A stretch of DNA of 64,000 nucleotides from Paractinoplanes aksuensis (lineage in GTDB: Bacteria; Actinomycetota; Actinomycetes; Mycobacteriales; Micromonosporaceae): assembly GCF_024137025.1 (NCBI RefSeq), contig NZ_JAMYJR010000009.1, positions 124,001 through 188,000 on the forward strand. The letters are read 5' to 3'. Below the pieces are notes generated by a model. It worked only from the letters and a program-made list of their open reading frames with translations. It was not told the DNA's origin and did no database searches. This document shows positions 48,685 through 57,947 of the stretch, piece after piece (the first letter of the stretch is position 1; each line of letters begins with the position of its first letter). A program made the position numbers and the translations under genes.

Positions 48685-50043
48685 TCAGACCCGATAGGCC
48701 CAGATTCGCAGTTCGCCCTCGGTGCGGCACACCACGTGCCGTTCGTCGGCGGCGCAGTCGCTGACCGGCCCGTCGGTCCGGCCCAGCGGCTGGATCAGGT
48801 CGCGCTGCGCGAGCACCACACCGAAGCTGCTGGCCCCGCCGTCGTGGCCGCGCCGCAGCACCATGGGCCCGCCGGGTTGCCCGAGCAGCTCATGGGGCCA
48901 GCCGGCCAGGTCGACGCGGGTGGCGCCGGTGACCGGGTCGGCCAGCCGCCGGGGCAGCCCCGACTCGCTGTCCAGCTCGATCACGTAGCCGTCCTGCTTG
49001 CTCAGGTCGACGTCGTCGGCGGCCCGCCAGCGGGCCGCACCGGTGGCGGGGTCGAGCACGTCCAGCGTCCGGCGTTCGCCCGAGCAGAACAGCTCGCTGC
49101 AGCTGGCCGGGTCGGTCAGTTCGGGCACAGGTCGCGACCAGCGCTGCTCGAGGGTCTCGGCCGAGTAGGCGACCTCTTTCCGGGGCAGGCCGTCCTGGCC
49201 GAACGTGACCGCCATGAGCCCGTCGACCACGGCGCCGCCGGTCGGCCCTTCCCCTTGGAACTGCGCCATGGGCGTGGTCCGCACGACGGCGCCGGTCAGG
49301 CCGTCGATGCGCTGGAGCCGGTCGGACGACAGCATCAGCACCGCCGGTTCGTCGCCCGGCGCGACCGACACGTTGACCGCTCCCGGGGCGCCCACGGTCC
49401 AGAGCGTCCGGCCGGTGGCGAGATCGACGCCGCGCACGTCGGTCCGCAGCGGGGGCTCGGTGTGCGGTTCGCCGGTGGCTGAGAAGAACAATTGGCCGGG
49501 CTCGCCCGACGCCTGGTCGTAGACCGTGTCCGGCCGGAACTCGTACTCCGGCACCAGGCCCACCCGGCCGCCCGGCAACGGCGTGACCGTGGCCGGGGAC
49601 GTCCAGCGGGTCCGGCCGGTGCGGGCGTCGACGACCGCGGTGGTGAACCGGTACGAGAACAGCACCACATCGCCCACCTGCTGGGCGTAGAGCCCGCCCC
49701 AGCCCATGTCGTCGGGATCGGTGGCCTCGAAGCGCAGGGTGTTCTGCCACAACTGCCGGGGCGGCTCGGCGATGCTCCATGCGGTGGTCACTCGGTGAAA
49801 CCCGCTGACCGCGACGGTGTAGACCCGGCCGCCGGAGAGCTGGAACGGCGACTCGGGCCCGCCGGGTGCGGGCACCGCGCCGAGGTAACGCCAGAGCACA
49901 GGGGTGATCGGGGCCGCGCCGCCGATGGTGAGCACGAGCACGGCCACCAGGACCAGACCGGGCACCCGGTAGCGGTGGGCCGGCGGCGGGGCGTTCAGCG
50001 TGGGGTCGGGCGGGGCCGTCAGGTCCAGCTCGATCACCGCCAA
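48685..50043 (-). CDS. Membrane-anchored PQQ-like beta-propeller protein (paralogue 2)
   Basis: A 452-residue protein with the same build: N-terminal AVIELDLTAPPDP, a membrane helix (GLVLVAVLVLTIGGAAPI), and an outer propeller with blades such as DARTGRTRWTSPA, DLATGRTLWTVGAP and DPATGAARWRAA. Cysteines occur as SCSELFC and, near the end, DCAADERHVVC followed by ELRIWAYRV. The IWAY/VWAY ending is shared with paralogue 3. It starts 3 bases after the end of paralogue 3, which argues for one transcript. Confidence 0.8.
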   Translation of the reverse strand: MAVIELDLTAPPDPTLNAPPPAHRYRVPGLVLVAVLVLTIGGAAPITPVLWRYLGAVPAPGGPESPFQLSGGRVYTVAVSGFHRVTTAWSIAEPPRQLWQNTLRFEATDPDDMGWGGLYAQQVGDVVLFSYRFTTAVVDARTGRTRWTSPATVTPLPGGRVGLVPEYEFRPDTVYDQASGEPGQLFFSATGEPHTEPPLRTDVRGVDLATGRTLWTVGAPGAVNVSVAPGDEPAVLMLSSDRLQRIDGLTGAVVRTTPMAQFQGEGPTGGAVVDGLMAVTFGQDGLPRKEVAYSAETLEQRWSRPVPELTDPASCSELFCSGERRTLDVLDPATGAARWRAADDVDLSKQDGYVIELDSESGLPRRLADPVTGATRVDLAGWPHELLGQPGGPMVLRRGHDGGASSFGVVLAQRDLIQPLGRTDGPVSDCAADERHVVCRTEGELRIWAYRV

Positions 50044-50046
50044 CGC

Positions 50047-51354
50047 CTACCCCTTCCGGTCGTACGCCCAGACGACGAGCTGGCCGTACATCGAGCGGCA
50101 CACCAGCCGCTCGGGCGCGGCCTGGCAGTCGCCGGTGCCGGCCGGCAGCGGTCCCAGCAGTCGCGGCCGTGTCTCGCCCGGCTGGGCGACGGCGACCATG
50201 CTACGGCCTCCGGACTCCTCCGACCGCGTGACCAGCAGGTGGTCCTCGTTACCGGCGCCGTGGATCGGCCGCCATCCGGTCAGGTCGACCTGCAACTCCC
50301 CGGTGTCCGGATCGATCAGGCCGAGCGGCTGGGTGTTCTCGGCCGACCCGTACGCGACGAACGAGTGACCGAACTGCTGGACGCCCCGCCACTGCGGGTT
50401 GGCCCAGCGCACGTCCCCGGTCGCCGGGTCGATGGCGCGCATCCCGTCCGGCCCGGTCAGACAGGCCAGCACCCCGCAGGGCTCGATCTCGTAGAAGCCG
50501 TCGGCCGGTTGCGACCACAGGTTGCGCAGGGTCACCCCGTCGTACGCCGAGAACTCCATGTCGGGCCGGCCGGGGTGCCGCAGCAGGATCGTCCCGTCGA
50601 CCACCACCGGGTTGCTCGGGTCGTAGTCGGCCGGCGGCACGGCCGCGGTGGTCAGCCGCTCGCCGGTGACCAGATCGTGCACGGCCATCGTGCGGTCGTC
50701 GTGCACCAGCAGCATCCGCGTGCCGGAGTCGCCCGGCCCGGGCAGCCCGGTCAGCACGGCGCTGGACGGCACGTCGACGGTCCACCGGGTGCCCCCGGTC
50801 ACCGGGTCGATGGCGTCGATCGGCCCCTGCACCCGCCGGGCCGCCCCGCCCATGCTGCGGGTGGGTGAGGCGGCGAGCAGGGTCGGCGACCCGGCCAGGG
50901 TGACCACGCTGCCGGTCCGGCTCCACTTCTCGGTGCCGTCGGCGAGCGAGATCGCCGTGGTGCCGGGGTCGCGCGAGCCGATGGTCCACGGCCGCATCAG
51001 GATCAGGCCGGAGCCGAGCCGCAGCCGGAAGGCGGGCGCGGTCTGCCCGGCCTCCCACTGCGTCTCGCCGTCGGCCAGGTCGTAGGCGCTGAGCATGCCG
51101 AACGTCTGGGCCAGCAGGCGGCCGTCGTCGGTCAGCGCGTACGCGTCGGCCGGCCCCACCTCGAGGCTGAAGACCTCGGTCAGCGGGGCCTTGGCCGGGG
51201 CGATCGAGGAGCCCGCGGTGAACAGCACGAGCGCGGCCAGGACGGCGGCCGGGAACCAGATCGGGAACACCGAGCGCTGCGGCGAATCGTACGAATCAGG
51301 TTCCCCGCGTTCCAGGCCCAGATCGATGATCACCGTGTTGCTCTGCACCGTCAT
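50047..51354 (-). CDS. Membrane-anchored PQQ-like beta-propeller protein (paralogue 3)
   Basis: A 435-residue protein and first gene of the set. Its N-terminus (NTVIIDLGLERGEP) repeats the V-I-x-L/D-L-G theme of the others; a membrane helix follows (IWFPAAVLAALVLFTAGSSIA, ~32-52). Blade motifs include DLADGETQWEAG, SLADGTEKWSRTG, DPVTGGTRWTVDV and DPATGDVRWANP. Cysteine pairs are PCGVLAC and DCQAAPERLVC, ending QLVVWAYDRKG. The three proteins are clearly tandem duplicates that have diverged well apart in sequence. Confidence 0.8.
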   Translation of the reverse strand: MTVQSNTVIIDLGLERGEPDSYDSPQRSVFPIWFPAAVLAALVLFTAGSSIAPAKAPLTEVFSLEVGPADAYALTDDGRLLAQTFGMLSAYDLADGETQWEAGQTAPAFRLRLGSGLILMRPWTIGSRDPGTTAISLADGTEKWSRTGSVVTLAGSPTLLAASPTRSMGGAARRVQGPIDAIDPVTGGTRWTVDVPSSAVLTGLPGPGDSGTRMLLVHDDRTMAVHDLVTGERLTTAAVPPADYDPSNPVVVDGTILLRHPGRPDMEFSAYDGVTLRNLWSQPADGFYEIEPCGVLACLTGPDGMRAIDPATGDVRWANPQWRGVQQFGHSFVAYGSAENTQPLGLIDPDTGELQVDLTGWRPIHGAGNEDHLLVTRSEESGGRSMVAVAQPGETRPRLLGPLPAGTGDCQAAPERLVCRSMYGQLVVWAYDRKG

Positions 51355-51438
51355 TCCCTAAAGGTAACGAGCAGATAACGGCGACGCCCCACGCCGGTCC
51401 GTTTCGCGGGGCTATCGCCGATTTACCAGTGCCGTGAA

Positions 51439-53355
51439 TCACGCTTTCCGCTGAAGCTCGGGCTGGTCCGCGAGCTTCGAGATCCACTCGGTGACGTCGC
51501 GGGCCACGTCCTGCGCGGTCAGACCGAGCTCGGCCAGGATCTCGGCCCGGGTGCCGTGCGGGTGCCAGCCGGCCGGCACGCCGAAGTCGCGCAGCGGCAC
51601 CTCGACACCCGCGTCGCGCAGCGCGCTGGCCACCGCGTCGCCCACGCCGCCGGCCCGGACGCCGTCCTCGAGCGTGACGACCAGGCGGTGCTGCGCGGCC
51701 AGGCCACTGAGCTCGATCGGCACCGGGCGCACCCAGCGCGGGTCGACCACGGTGACGCCGAAGCCCTGCTCGGCCAGGCGGCCGGCGACGTCGAGGCCCA
51801 GCCCGGCGAACGAGCCCACGGCGACCAGCAGCACGTCCTTGCCCTCGTCCTCGCGCAGCACGTCGACCTGGCCGACGCGGCGCAGCGCGGGCACCGGGGC
51901 CGGGACGGCACCGGTCGGGTACCGCAGGACGGTCGGGCCGTCCTCGACCGCGACCGCCTCGCGCAGTTCCTCGCGCAGCGTCGCCTCGTCGCGCGGCGCC
52001 GCGATCCGCAGGCCCGGGACCACGCCGAGGACGCTCATGTCCCAGATGCCGTAGTGGCTCGGCCCGTCGGGACCGGTGATGCCGGCCCGGTCGAGCGCGA
52101 AGGTGACCGGGAGCTCGTGCAGCGCCACGTCGAGCAGCAGCTGGTCGAACGCGCGGTTGAGGAACGTCGAGAAGAGCGCGACCACCGGGTGCAGCCCGCC
52201 CATGGCCAGGCCGGCCGCGCTGGTCACCGCGTGCTGCTCGGCGATGCCCACGTCGTACGCCCGCTCGGGGTGCTTCTTGGCCAGCGCGGCGATGCCCACC
52301 GGCTCGGCCATGGCCGCCGTGATGCCCACCACGTCGGGCCGCTCGTCGGCGATCTTGACCAGCTCGTCGGCGAAGACGTTGGTCCACTTCAGCTTGGCCG
52401 CGCCGAGCGACTTGCCGGTCTCGATGCTGAACGCGGCCGGACTGTGCAGGCAGTCGGCCTCGTCCTGCTCGGCCGGCCGGTAGCCGTAGCCCTTGCGGGT
52501 GACCGCGTGCACGATCACCGGGGCGTCGAAGCCCTTGGCCCGGCGCAGCGCCGATTCCATGGCCTGCTGGTCGTGACCGTCGACCGGGCCGAGGTACTTG
52601 ATGCCGAGGTCTTCGAACATGGGCTGCGGGCTGACCGCGTCCTTGATGCCGCGCTTGACCGCGTGCAGCACCTCGTAGACCGGCTTGCCCACCACCGGGG
52701 TCGAGCCCAGCGCGTCCTTGACCAGGTCGAGCACTTTCTCGTAGCCCGGGTTGAGCCGCAGCGTGGAGAGGTGGTCGGCCAGGCCGCCGATGGTCGGCGC
52801 GTACGACCGGCCGTTGTCGTTGACGACGATGACCAGCCTGTTCTTGGCGGCCGCGATGTTGTTCAGCGCCTCCCAGCACATTCCGCCGGTGAGCGCGCCG
52901 TCGCCGACGACGGCCACCACGTGCCTGTCCTCGCCGCGCAGGGCGAACGCCTTGGACATGCCGTCGGCGTACGACAGGGCGGTCGAGGCGTGCGAGTTCT
53001 CGATGAAGTCGTGCTCGCTCTCGGCCCGGCTCGGGTAGCCGGTGAGGCCGCCGCGCTGGCGCAGCAGGTCGAAGCCGTCCTGCCGACCGGTGACGATCTT
53101 GTGGACGTACGCCTGGTGGCCGGTGTCGAACAGCACGCGGTCGCGCGGCGAGTCGAAGACCCGGTGGATGGCCAGGGTCGTCTCGACGACGCCGAGGTTG
53201 GGGCCGAGGTGGCCGCCGGTGCGCGACACCTTGGCCACCAGGAAGTCGCGAATCTCCGCCGCCAGCACGGTCAACTGCTCAGGGGTGAGGCGCTTGAGGT
53301 CACCCGGAGAGGTGATGCTGGCCAGGATGCCGTCAGAGGCGGGGAGGTCGCTCAT
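51439..53355 (-). CDS. dxs: 1-deoxy-D-xylulose-5-phosphate synthase
   Basis: A 638-residue thiamine-diphosphate enzyme that condenses pyruvate and glyceraldehyde-3-phosphate in the first MEP-pathway step to isoprenoids. Motifs: [24 protein letters not shown], the ThDP site [20 protein letters not shown]...NDN, VDGHD, the glutamate region [16 protein letters not shown], and [15 protein letters not shown]. Length is standard. A TAGACT hexamer lies near the ATG on the minus strand. Divergent from folD. Confidence 0.97.
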   Translation of the reverse strand: MSDLPASDGILASITSPGDLKRLTPEQLTVLAAEIRDFLVAKVSRTGGHLGPNLGVVETTLAIHRVFDSPRDRVLFDTGHQAYVHKIVTGRQDGFDLLRQRGGLTGYPSRAESEHDFIENSHASTALSYADGMSKAFALRGEDRHVVAVVGDGALTGGMCWEALNNIAAAKNRLVIVVNDNGRSYAPTIGGLADHLSTLRLNPGYEKVLDLVKDALGSTPVVGKPVYEVLHAVKRGIKDAVSPQPMFEDLGIKYLGPVDGHDQQAMESALRRAKGFDAPVIVHAVTRKGYGYRPAEQDEADCLHSPAAFSIETGKSLGAAKLKWTNVFADELVKIADERPDVVGITAAMAEPVGIAALAKKHPERAYDVGIAEQHAVTSAAGLAMGGLHPVVALFSTFLNRAFDQLLLDVALHELPVTFALDRAGITGPDGPSHYGIWDMSVLGVVPGLRIAAPRDEATLREELREAVAVEDGPTVLRYPTGAVPAPVPALRRVGQVDVLREDEGKDVLLVAVGSFAGLGLDVAGRLAEQGFGVTVVDPRWVRPVPIELSGLAAQHRLVVTLEDGVRAGGVGDAVASALRDAGVEVPLRDFGVPAGWHPHGTRAEILAELGLTAQDVARDVTEWISKLADQPELQRKA

Positions 53356-53504
53356 GAGGCCCTAGTCTATCGGCGCGGGGCGACAACGCATCCTGTCCGA
53401 AGGGCCGTCCTCAGCTCCTACACATAACCGACACATGTACGTGACCTGCGACCATGCGGTGATCTACCGCACAGTAACAACCCGATATCAAAGCCTCCGG
53501 TCGC

Positions 53505-53602
53505 GTCGGGCAGACTTGAGGCACGCGACTGGCGGCACCGGGGATGGATCGACCATCGGGGAGCCTGTCACGGGGAAGTCGACCGCCTGGGCCCCCGTGC
53601 GA
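53505..53602 (+). promoter_or_regulatory. ZTP (pfl) riboswitch upstream of folD
   Basis: The leader carries the conserved landmarks of the pfl motif in order: GCGACTGGCGGCA (53525-53537), a variable hairpin, CCATCGGGGAGC (53553-53564), then the downstream pairing strand with GACCGCCTGGGC (53581-53592), where CCGCC can pair with GGCGG to form the pseudoknot-like core. It ends just before the folD ribosome site (GAAGGTGG). In the known class, ZTP/ZMP binding raises expression of folate and purine genes when 10-formyl-THF is low. folD is a typical target. Confidence 0.87.
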
Positions 53603-53614
53603 GAAGGTGGTCGC

Positions 53615-54478
53615 ATGTCCGCACGATTGCTTCCCGGCGCTCCGGTCGCCGAGGCCGTTCTCACCGACGTCTCCGAGCGAGCCGCCAAGCTCAAGGCCCA
53701 GGGCGTCACGCCCAGCCTGGCCACCGTGCTCGTCGGCGACGACGACGCCAGCGCCGGCTACATCCGCATCAAGCAGCGGCAGGCGGCCGAGCTCGGCTTC
53801 GAGTCGCCCCACCGGCACCTCTCGGGCGACATCACCCAGCAGCAGCTGCTCGACGTGATCGCCGAGCTGAACGCCGACACGAGCGTGCACGGGGTGCTGA
53901 TCCAGTACCCGATCCCGGCCCACCTCGACTACGACGCCGCGCTGCAGACCCTCGACCCCGACAAGGACGTCGACGGCATGCACCCGCTCAACATGGGCCG
54001 GCTCGCGGTCGGTCTGCCCGGCCCGCTGCCGTGCACCCCGGCCGGCATCGAGGCTCTGCTGGCCCACTACGAGATCCCGGTGGCCGGGCACGAGGTGGTG
54101 ATCCTCGGTCGCGGGGCGACGCTGGGCCGTCCGCTGGCGATGCTGCTGGCCCAGAAGCGGCCGACCGCGAACGCGGCCGTCACCGTGGTGCACACCGGCG
54201 TACCGGACTGGGACCGCTACACCAAGCGGGCCGAGATCCTCATCGCGGCGGCCGGCGTGCCCGGCATCATCCAGCCCGAGCACGTCCGCCCGGGCGCGAC
54301 AGTGATCGGCGCCGGCGTCCGCTACGAGGGCAAGCGCCTGCTGCCCGACGTGGCCGAGGAGTGCGCCGAGGTCGCCGGGGCCATCACCCCCCGTGTGGGC
54401 GGCGTGGGCCCGACGACCGTGGCCATGCTGTTCCGCAATGCCATCAGCGCCGCCGAACGCGCGGTCGCCGCGGCCTGA
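53615..54478 (+). CDS. folD: Bifunctional methylenetetrahydrofolate dehydrogenase / methenyl-THF cyclohydrolase
   Basis: A 287-residue enzyme interconverting methylene-, methenyl- and 10-formyl-THF. The catalytic pair Y49/K53 (SAGYIRIKQR), GVLIQYPIPAH, PLNMGRLAVG, PCTPAGIEALL and the NADP motif VILGRGATLGRPLAMLL are present, and the C-terminus has TPRVGGVGPTTVAML. GRGATLG replaces the more usual GRSxxVG. ATG at 53615 follows GAAGGTGG. Expression is likely controlled by the ZTP riboswitch in its leader. Confidence 0.96.
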   Translation: MSARLLPGAPVAEAVLTDVSERAAKLKAQGVTPSLATVLVGDDDASAGYIRIKQRQAAELGFESPHRHLSGDITQQQLLDVIAELNADTSVHGVLIQYPIPAHLDYDAALQTLDPDKDVDGMHPLNMGRLAVGLPGPLPCTPAGIEALLAHYEIPVAGHEVVILGRGATLGRPLAMLLAQKRPTANAAVTVVHTGVPDWDRYTKRAEILIAAAGVPGIIQPEHVRPGATVIGAGVRYEGKRLLPDVAEECAEVAGAITPRVGGVGPTTVAMLFRNAISAAERAVAAA

Positions 54479-54509
54479 CCCTGGTGCCGGGCCGGGTCGC
54501 GGCGCGCGG

Positions 54510-55820
54510 TCAGGCCGCGGCGTCGCCCTGGCCCGGCTCCGGCTGCACCAAGGCCGGATCCGGCTCCAGCAAGGCCACGCACTCGATGTGCTGGGTCATC
54601 GGGAACAGGTCGAAGGCCCGCAGCTGCGTCAGCCGCCAGCCCAGCTCCCGGAACGTGTTGATGTCGCGGGCCAGCGAGGCCGGATCGCAGGCCACGTAGG
54701 CCACCGCCCGAGGCGTCGCCGCCACCACCGAGCGCACCACTTTCGCGCCGGCGCCGGTCCGCGGCGGGTCGAGCACCACCAGGTCGACCGGCCCGGTGAC
54801 CCGCCGCCGGGCCAGCGCCGCCTCCACCCGTGCCTCGACCACCTCGGCCGAGGGCAGGTCGGCCAGATTCCGCCGGGCCGCGACCACCCCCGACCGGGAC
54901 GACTCGACCACGGTCGTCCGCCCGTGGGTGTGCTCGGTGACCGCCCCCGCGAACAGGCCGGCCCCGCCATAAAGGTCCCAGGTGCTCTCGCCCTCGGTCG
55001 GCTGCAGCAGCTCCACCACCGCGGCCGCCAGGGTCTCGGCCGCGGCCGGGTGCACCTGCCAGAAGCCGTCGGGCGGCAGCTGCCAGCGCCGGCCGGCAGC
55101 GACCTCGGACACCTCGTCCGGGCCGGACACATGCACCTGCCCGTTGTTGCCCAGGGCCGCGCCCTCGGCCGGATCGTCCGGCGGCAGCAGGCCCCCGCCC
55201 GAGGAGGGCCGGGACAGCACCGCCACGTCGCCGCCGGTGGTCGCCACCGCGGCCACGGCGTCCGTGCCGGGCCATTCGAGCTTGAGCACGTCGAGCTCCT
55301 GGATGGCCGGGTGCGCGATCCGGCACCGGTCGATCGCCACCACCTCGTGCGACCGGTGCTTCAGCAGACCGGGCCGGTCAGCGGCGTCGACCGCGTACCG
55401 GACCCGGCTGCGCCAGCCGAGAAGCCCGTTCGGCAGTTCCTCGACGCGCACGTCCCATTCCAGCTTGGCCAGCCGCCGGAGCTGCTCCTCAACGACGGAC
55501 TTCTTCCACCGGCGCTGCGCCTCACCCGAGGCGTGCTGCAGGTCGCAGCCACCGCATCCGCCCGGATGAGCGAAGGGGCACGGCGGCTCGACCCGGTCGG
55601 GCGAGGCCTCGTGGATCGCCACCGCGTCGGCCCGCAGGAAGCCCTTGTGCAGTTCGGTGATCTCGGCCGTCACCCGCTCACCGGGCAGCGCGTGCCGCAC
55701 GAAGACGACCCGGCCGTGCTCGTCGCCCAGTCGGGCGACGCAGTGCCCACCGTGCGCGGGGGCGCCCACGGTCAGCTCGACGCGGTCGCCTTCGACAAGA
55801 TCGGGTTCGGTGCTGGTCAC
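54510..55820 (-). CDS. TrmA/RlmD-like 5-methyluridine RNA methyltransferase
   Basis: A 436-residue class I SAM methyltransferase. An N-terminal TRAM domain (VEGDRVELTVGAPAHGGHCVAR) is followed by the 4Fe-4S cysteines C81, C89, C92 and C166 (CPFAHPGGCGGC; DRCRIAH). The SAM domain includes DGFWQVHPAAAETL, DLYGGAGLFAG, VVLDPPRTGAG, and the catalytic Cys in YVACDPASLARD. It should methylate a uridine in rRNA or tRNA; the exact site cannot be read. Its GTG overlaps the permease stop (GTGA). Same relative position as Rv2689c. Confidence 0.9.
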   Translation of the reverse strand: MTSTEPDLVEGDRVELTVGAPAHGGHCVARLGDEHGRVVFVRHALPGERVTAEITELHKGFLRADAVAIHEASPDRVEPPCPFAHPGGCGGCDLQHASGEAQRRWKKSVVEEQLRRLAKLEWDVRVEELPNGLLGWRSRVRYAVDAADRPGLLKHRSHEVVAIDRCRIAHPAIQELDVLKLEWPGTDAVAAVATTGGDVAVLSRPSSGGGLLPPDDPAEGAALGNNGQVHVSGPDEVSEVAAGRRWQLPPDGFWQVHPAAAETLAAAVVELLQPTEGESTWDLYGGAGLFAGAVTEHTHGRTTVVESSRSGVVAARRNLADLPSAEVVEARVEAALARRRVTGPVDLVVLDPPRTGAGAKVVRSVVAATPRAVAYVACDPASLARDINTFRELGWRLTQLRAFDLFPMTQHIECVALLEPDPALVQPEPGQGDAAA

Positions 55821-57856
55821 GAATGCGGCTCCGGGGTTCGGTCGGTCGGTGGTTCCGGTTCGGCCGCCCGCACCCGGGGCCCGCGGGCCGGCACCCGGGT
55901 CAGGCTCTGGTCGAAGCGGTCGAGGTCCCGGTCCTGGCTGGACCGCAGCTGCCAGGGCACGCTGGTCACCATCACGCCCGGTTCGAACAGCAGCCGGGCC
56001 TTGATCCGCAACGCGCTCTGGTTGTGCAGCAGGTTCTCCCACCAACGACCGACCACGTACTCGGGCACGAACACGGTCACCACGTCGCGCGGGGAGCCGC
56101 GGCGTACGCCCTTGACGAAGTCGATGATCGGGCCGGTGATCTCGCGGTACGGCGAGTCGACGACGGCCAGCGGCACCGGGATCTGGCGGCGCTCCCACTC
56201 CTCCTGGATGACCCGGGTGTCCTTCTCGTCGACGTTCACGGTGACCGCGGTCAGCGTGTCGGGCCGGGTCGCCTGGGCGTACGCCACCGCCCGCAGGGTC
56301 GGCATGTGCACCTTGCTGACCAGCACCACGGCGTGGTTGCGGGAGGGCAGCACGGGCCGCTCGTCGGTCGGCTCGAGCTCGCGCGCGACCCGTGTGTAGT
56401 GCTTGCGGATGGCCACCATGAGCCCGTAGATGGCCACCATGGCGGCGATGGCGATCCAGGCCCCGAGCAGGAACTTCGTCACCAGCACGATGATCAGCAC
56501 GAAGCCGGTGAGGCCCATCCCGAAGGCGTTGATGGCCCGCGACCGGACCATCCGGCGGCGCCGTTCGGGGTCACGCTGCGTACGCAACAAGCGGTTCCAA
56601 TGCCGGATCATGCCGCCCTGGGACAGCGTGAACGACACGAACACACCGACGATGTAGAGCTGGATCAGCCGGGTCGTCTCGGCCTGGAACGCCACGACCA
56701 GGATCATGGCCGCGATGGCCAGGAAGATGATGCCGTTGCTGAAGGCCAGCCGGTCGCCCCGGGTGTGCAGCTGGCGGGGCAGGTAGCGGTCCTGGGCCAG
56801 GATCGAGCCGAGCACCGGGAAGCCGTTGAAGGCGGTGTTGGCCGCCAGGAACAGGATCAGGGCGGTGACCGCGCCGACCACGAAGAGCAGGATCGAGCCC
56901 GGCCCGAAGATCGTCTCGGCCAGCTGGGCGGTGACGGGGTGCTGCACGTAGTTGGCCGGGCCGGACAGGATCTGCAGACCCGGGTCCTCGACGTACTGCA
57001 GGCGGGTGGCCCGGGCGAGCAGCACGATGCCGACCAGCATGACGATCGAGAGGCCGCCCAGCAGCATCAGCGTGGTCGCGGCGTTCCGGCTCTTGGGCGG
57101 CTTGAACGCCGGTACGCCGTTCGAGATCGCCTCGACGCCGGTCAGCGCGGCACAGCCCGACGAGAACGTGCGCAGGAGCAGATAGGCGAAGCCGAAGCTG
57201 GTGAGGTGGTCCTCCTCGGCCGCGATGACCAGGCCCGCGCTGGGCGCCCGCAGGTCGTCGCCGAGCACGTAGATGCGGAACAGCCCGACCAGGATCATGC
57301 TGACGATCACGATGATGAAGGCGTACGTGGGCACCGCGAACGCCGTCCCCGACTCCCGCAGCCCGCGCAGGTTGAGCGCGGTCAGCAGGGCGATCGCGCC
57401 GACCGCGAAGGCCACCTTGTGCTCGGCCACGAACGGCACGACCGAGCCCAGGTTGGTCACGCCCGCCGTGGTCGACACGGCCACGGTCAGGATGTAGTCG
57501 ACCAGCAGGGCACTGCCCACGCCCAGCCCGGCCCGCGGGCCCAGGTTGACCGTCGCCACCTCGTAGTCGCCGCCCCCGGAGGGATAGGCGTGCACGTTCT
57601 GGCGGTAGCTGGCGACCACGGTGACCATCACGACCGCGACGGCCAGCGTGATCCAGGGCGAGATGTAGAAGGCCCCGGCCCCGGCGATCGACAGCGTCAG
57701 CAGGATCTCGTCGGGCGCGTAGGCCACGCTCGAGAGGGCGTCGCTGGCGAAGACCGGCAACGCGATGCGCTTGGGCAGAAGGGTGTGCTGCAGCCGGTCG
57801 GAGCGGAACGGCCGACCCAGCAGCAGCCGCTTCGCGAGGGAGGTCGGACTGGCCAC
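55817..57856 (-). CDS. APC-superfamily permease, KimA-like candidate K+ importer
   Basis: A 679-residue protein with about 12 membrane helices in residues 30-480 and a soluble C-terminal domain of ~180 residues (RNHAVVLVSKVHMPTLRAVAYAQATRPDTLTAVTV). The N-terminus LLLGRPFRSDRLQHTLLPKRIALPVFASDALSSVAYAPDEIL closely recalls Bacillus KimA, a proton-coupled K+ importer controlled by c-di-AMP through its C-terminal domain. Annotations of relatives usually say amino-acid permease (Rv2690c). The divergent neighbours are TrkA-type K+ regulators, supporting K+. The GTG start has TACCCT 7 bases upstream and no SD. Confidence 0.8.
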   Translation of the reverse strand: MASPTSLAKRLLLGRPFRSDRLQHTLLPKRIALPVFASDALSSVAYAPDEILLTLSIAGAGAFYISPWITLAVAVVMVTVVASYRQNVHAYPSGGGDYEVATVNLGPRAGLGVGSALLVDYILTVAVSTTAGVTNLGSVVPFVAEHKVAFAVGAIALLTALNLRGLRESGTAFAVPTYAFIIVIVSMILVGLFRIYVLGDDLRAPSAGLVIAAEEDHLTSFGFAYLLLRTFSSGCAALTGVEAISNGVPAFKPPKSRNAATTLMLLGGLSIVMLVGIVLLARATRLQYVEDPGLQILSGPANYVQHPVTAQLAETIFGPGSILLFVVGAVTALILFLAANTAFNGFPVLGSILAQDRYLPRQLHTRGDRLAFSNGIIFLAIAAMILVVAFQAETTRLIQLYIVGVFVSFTLSQGGMIRHWNRLLRTQRDPERRRRMVRSRAINAFGMGLTGFVLIIVLVTKFLLGAWIAIAAMVAIYGLMVAIRKHYTRVARELEPTDERPVLPSRNHAVVLVSKVHMPTLRAVAYAQATRPDTLTAVTVNVDEKDTRVIQEEWERRQIPVPLAVVDSPYREITGPIIDFVKGVRRGSPRDVVTVFVPEYVVGRWWENLLHNQSALRIKARLLFEPGVMVTSVPWQLRSSQDRDLDRFDQSLTRVPARGPRVRAAEPEPPTDRTPEPHS

Positions 57857-57863
57857 GAGAGGA

Positions 57864-57869
57864 AGGGTA
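57864..57869 (-). promoter_or_regulatory. Candidate -10 box for the permease gene
   Basis: TACCCT on the minus strand ends 7 bases before the GTG at 57856. Confidence 0.4.
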
Positions 57870-57947
57870 CGGCCGCCCCGGCTGCTGCTTCTGGCGAGGG
57901 CATGGCAATCTCTGACTGAGTAGCACCCATGCGGGAGGACGCGACAC

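Noticed and set aside
47431..49482. 683-residue plus-strand ORF
   Set aside because: It is antisense to two propeller genes, has His/Gly/Arg-rich composition typical of shadow frames in high-GC DNA, and no ribosome site.
51556..53427. 623-residue plus-strand ORF
   Set aside because: Complete antisense shadow of dxs.
55823..57919. 698-residue plus-strand ORF
   Set aside because: Antisense shadow of the permease gene; the minus frame has clear membrane helices and family motifs.
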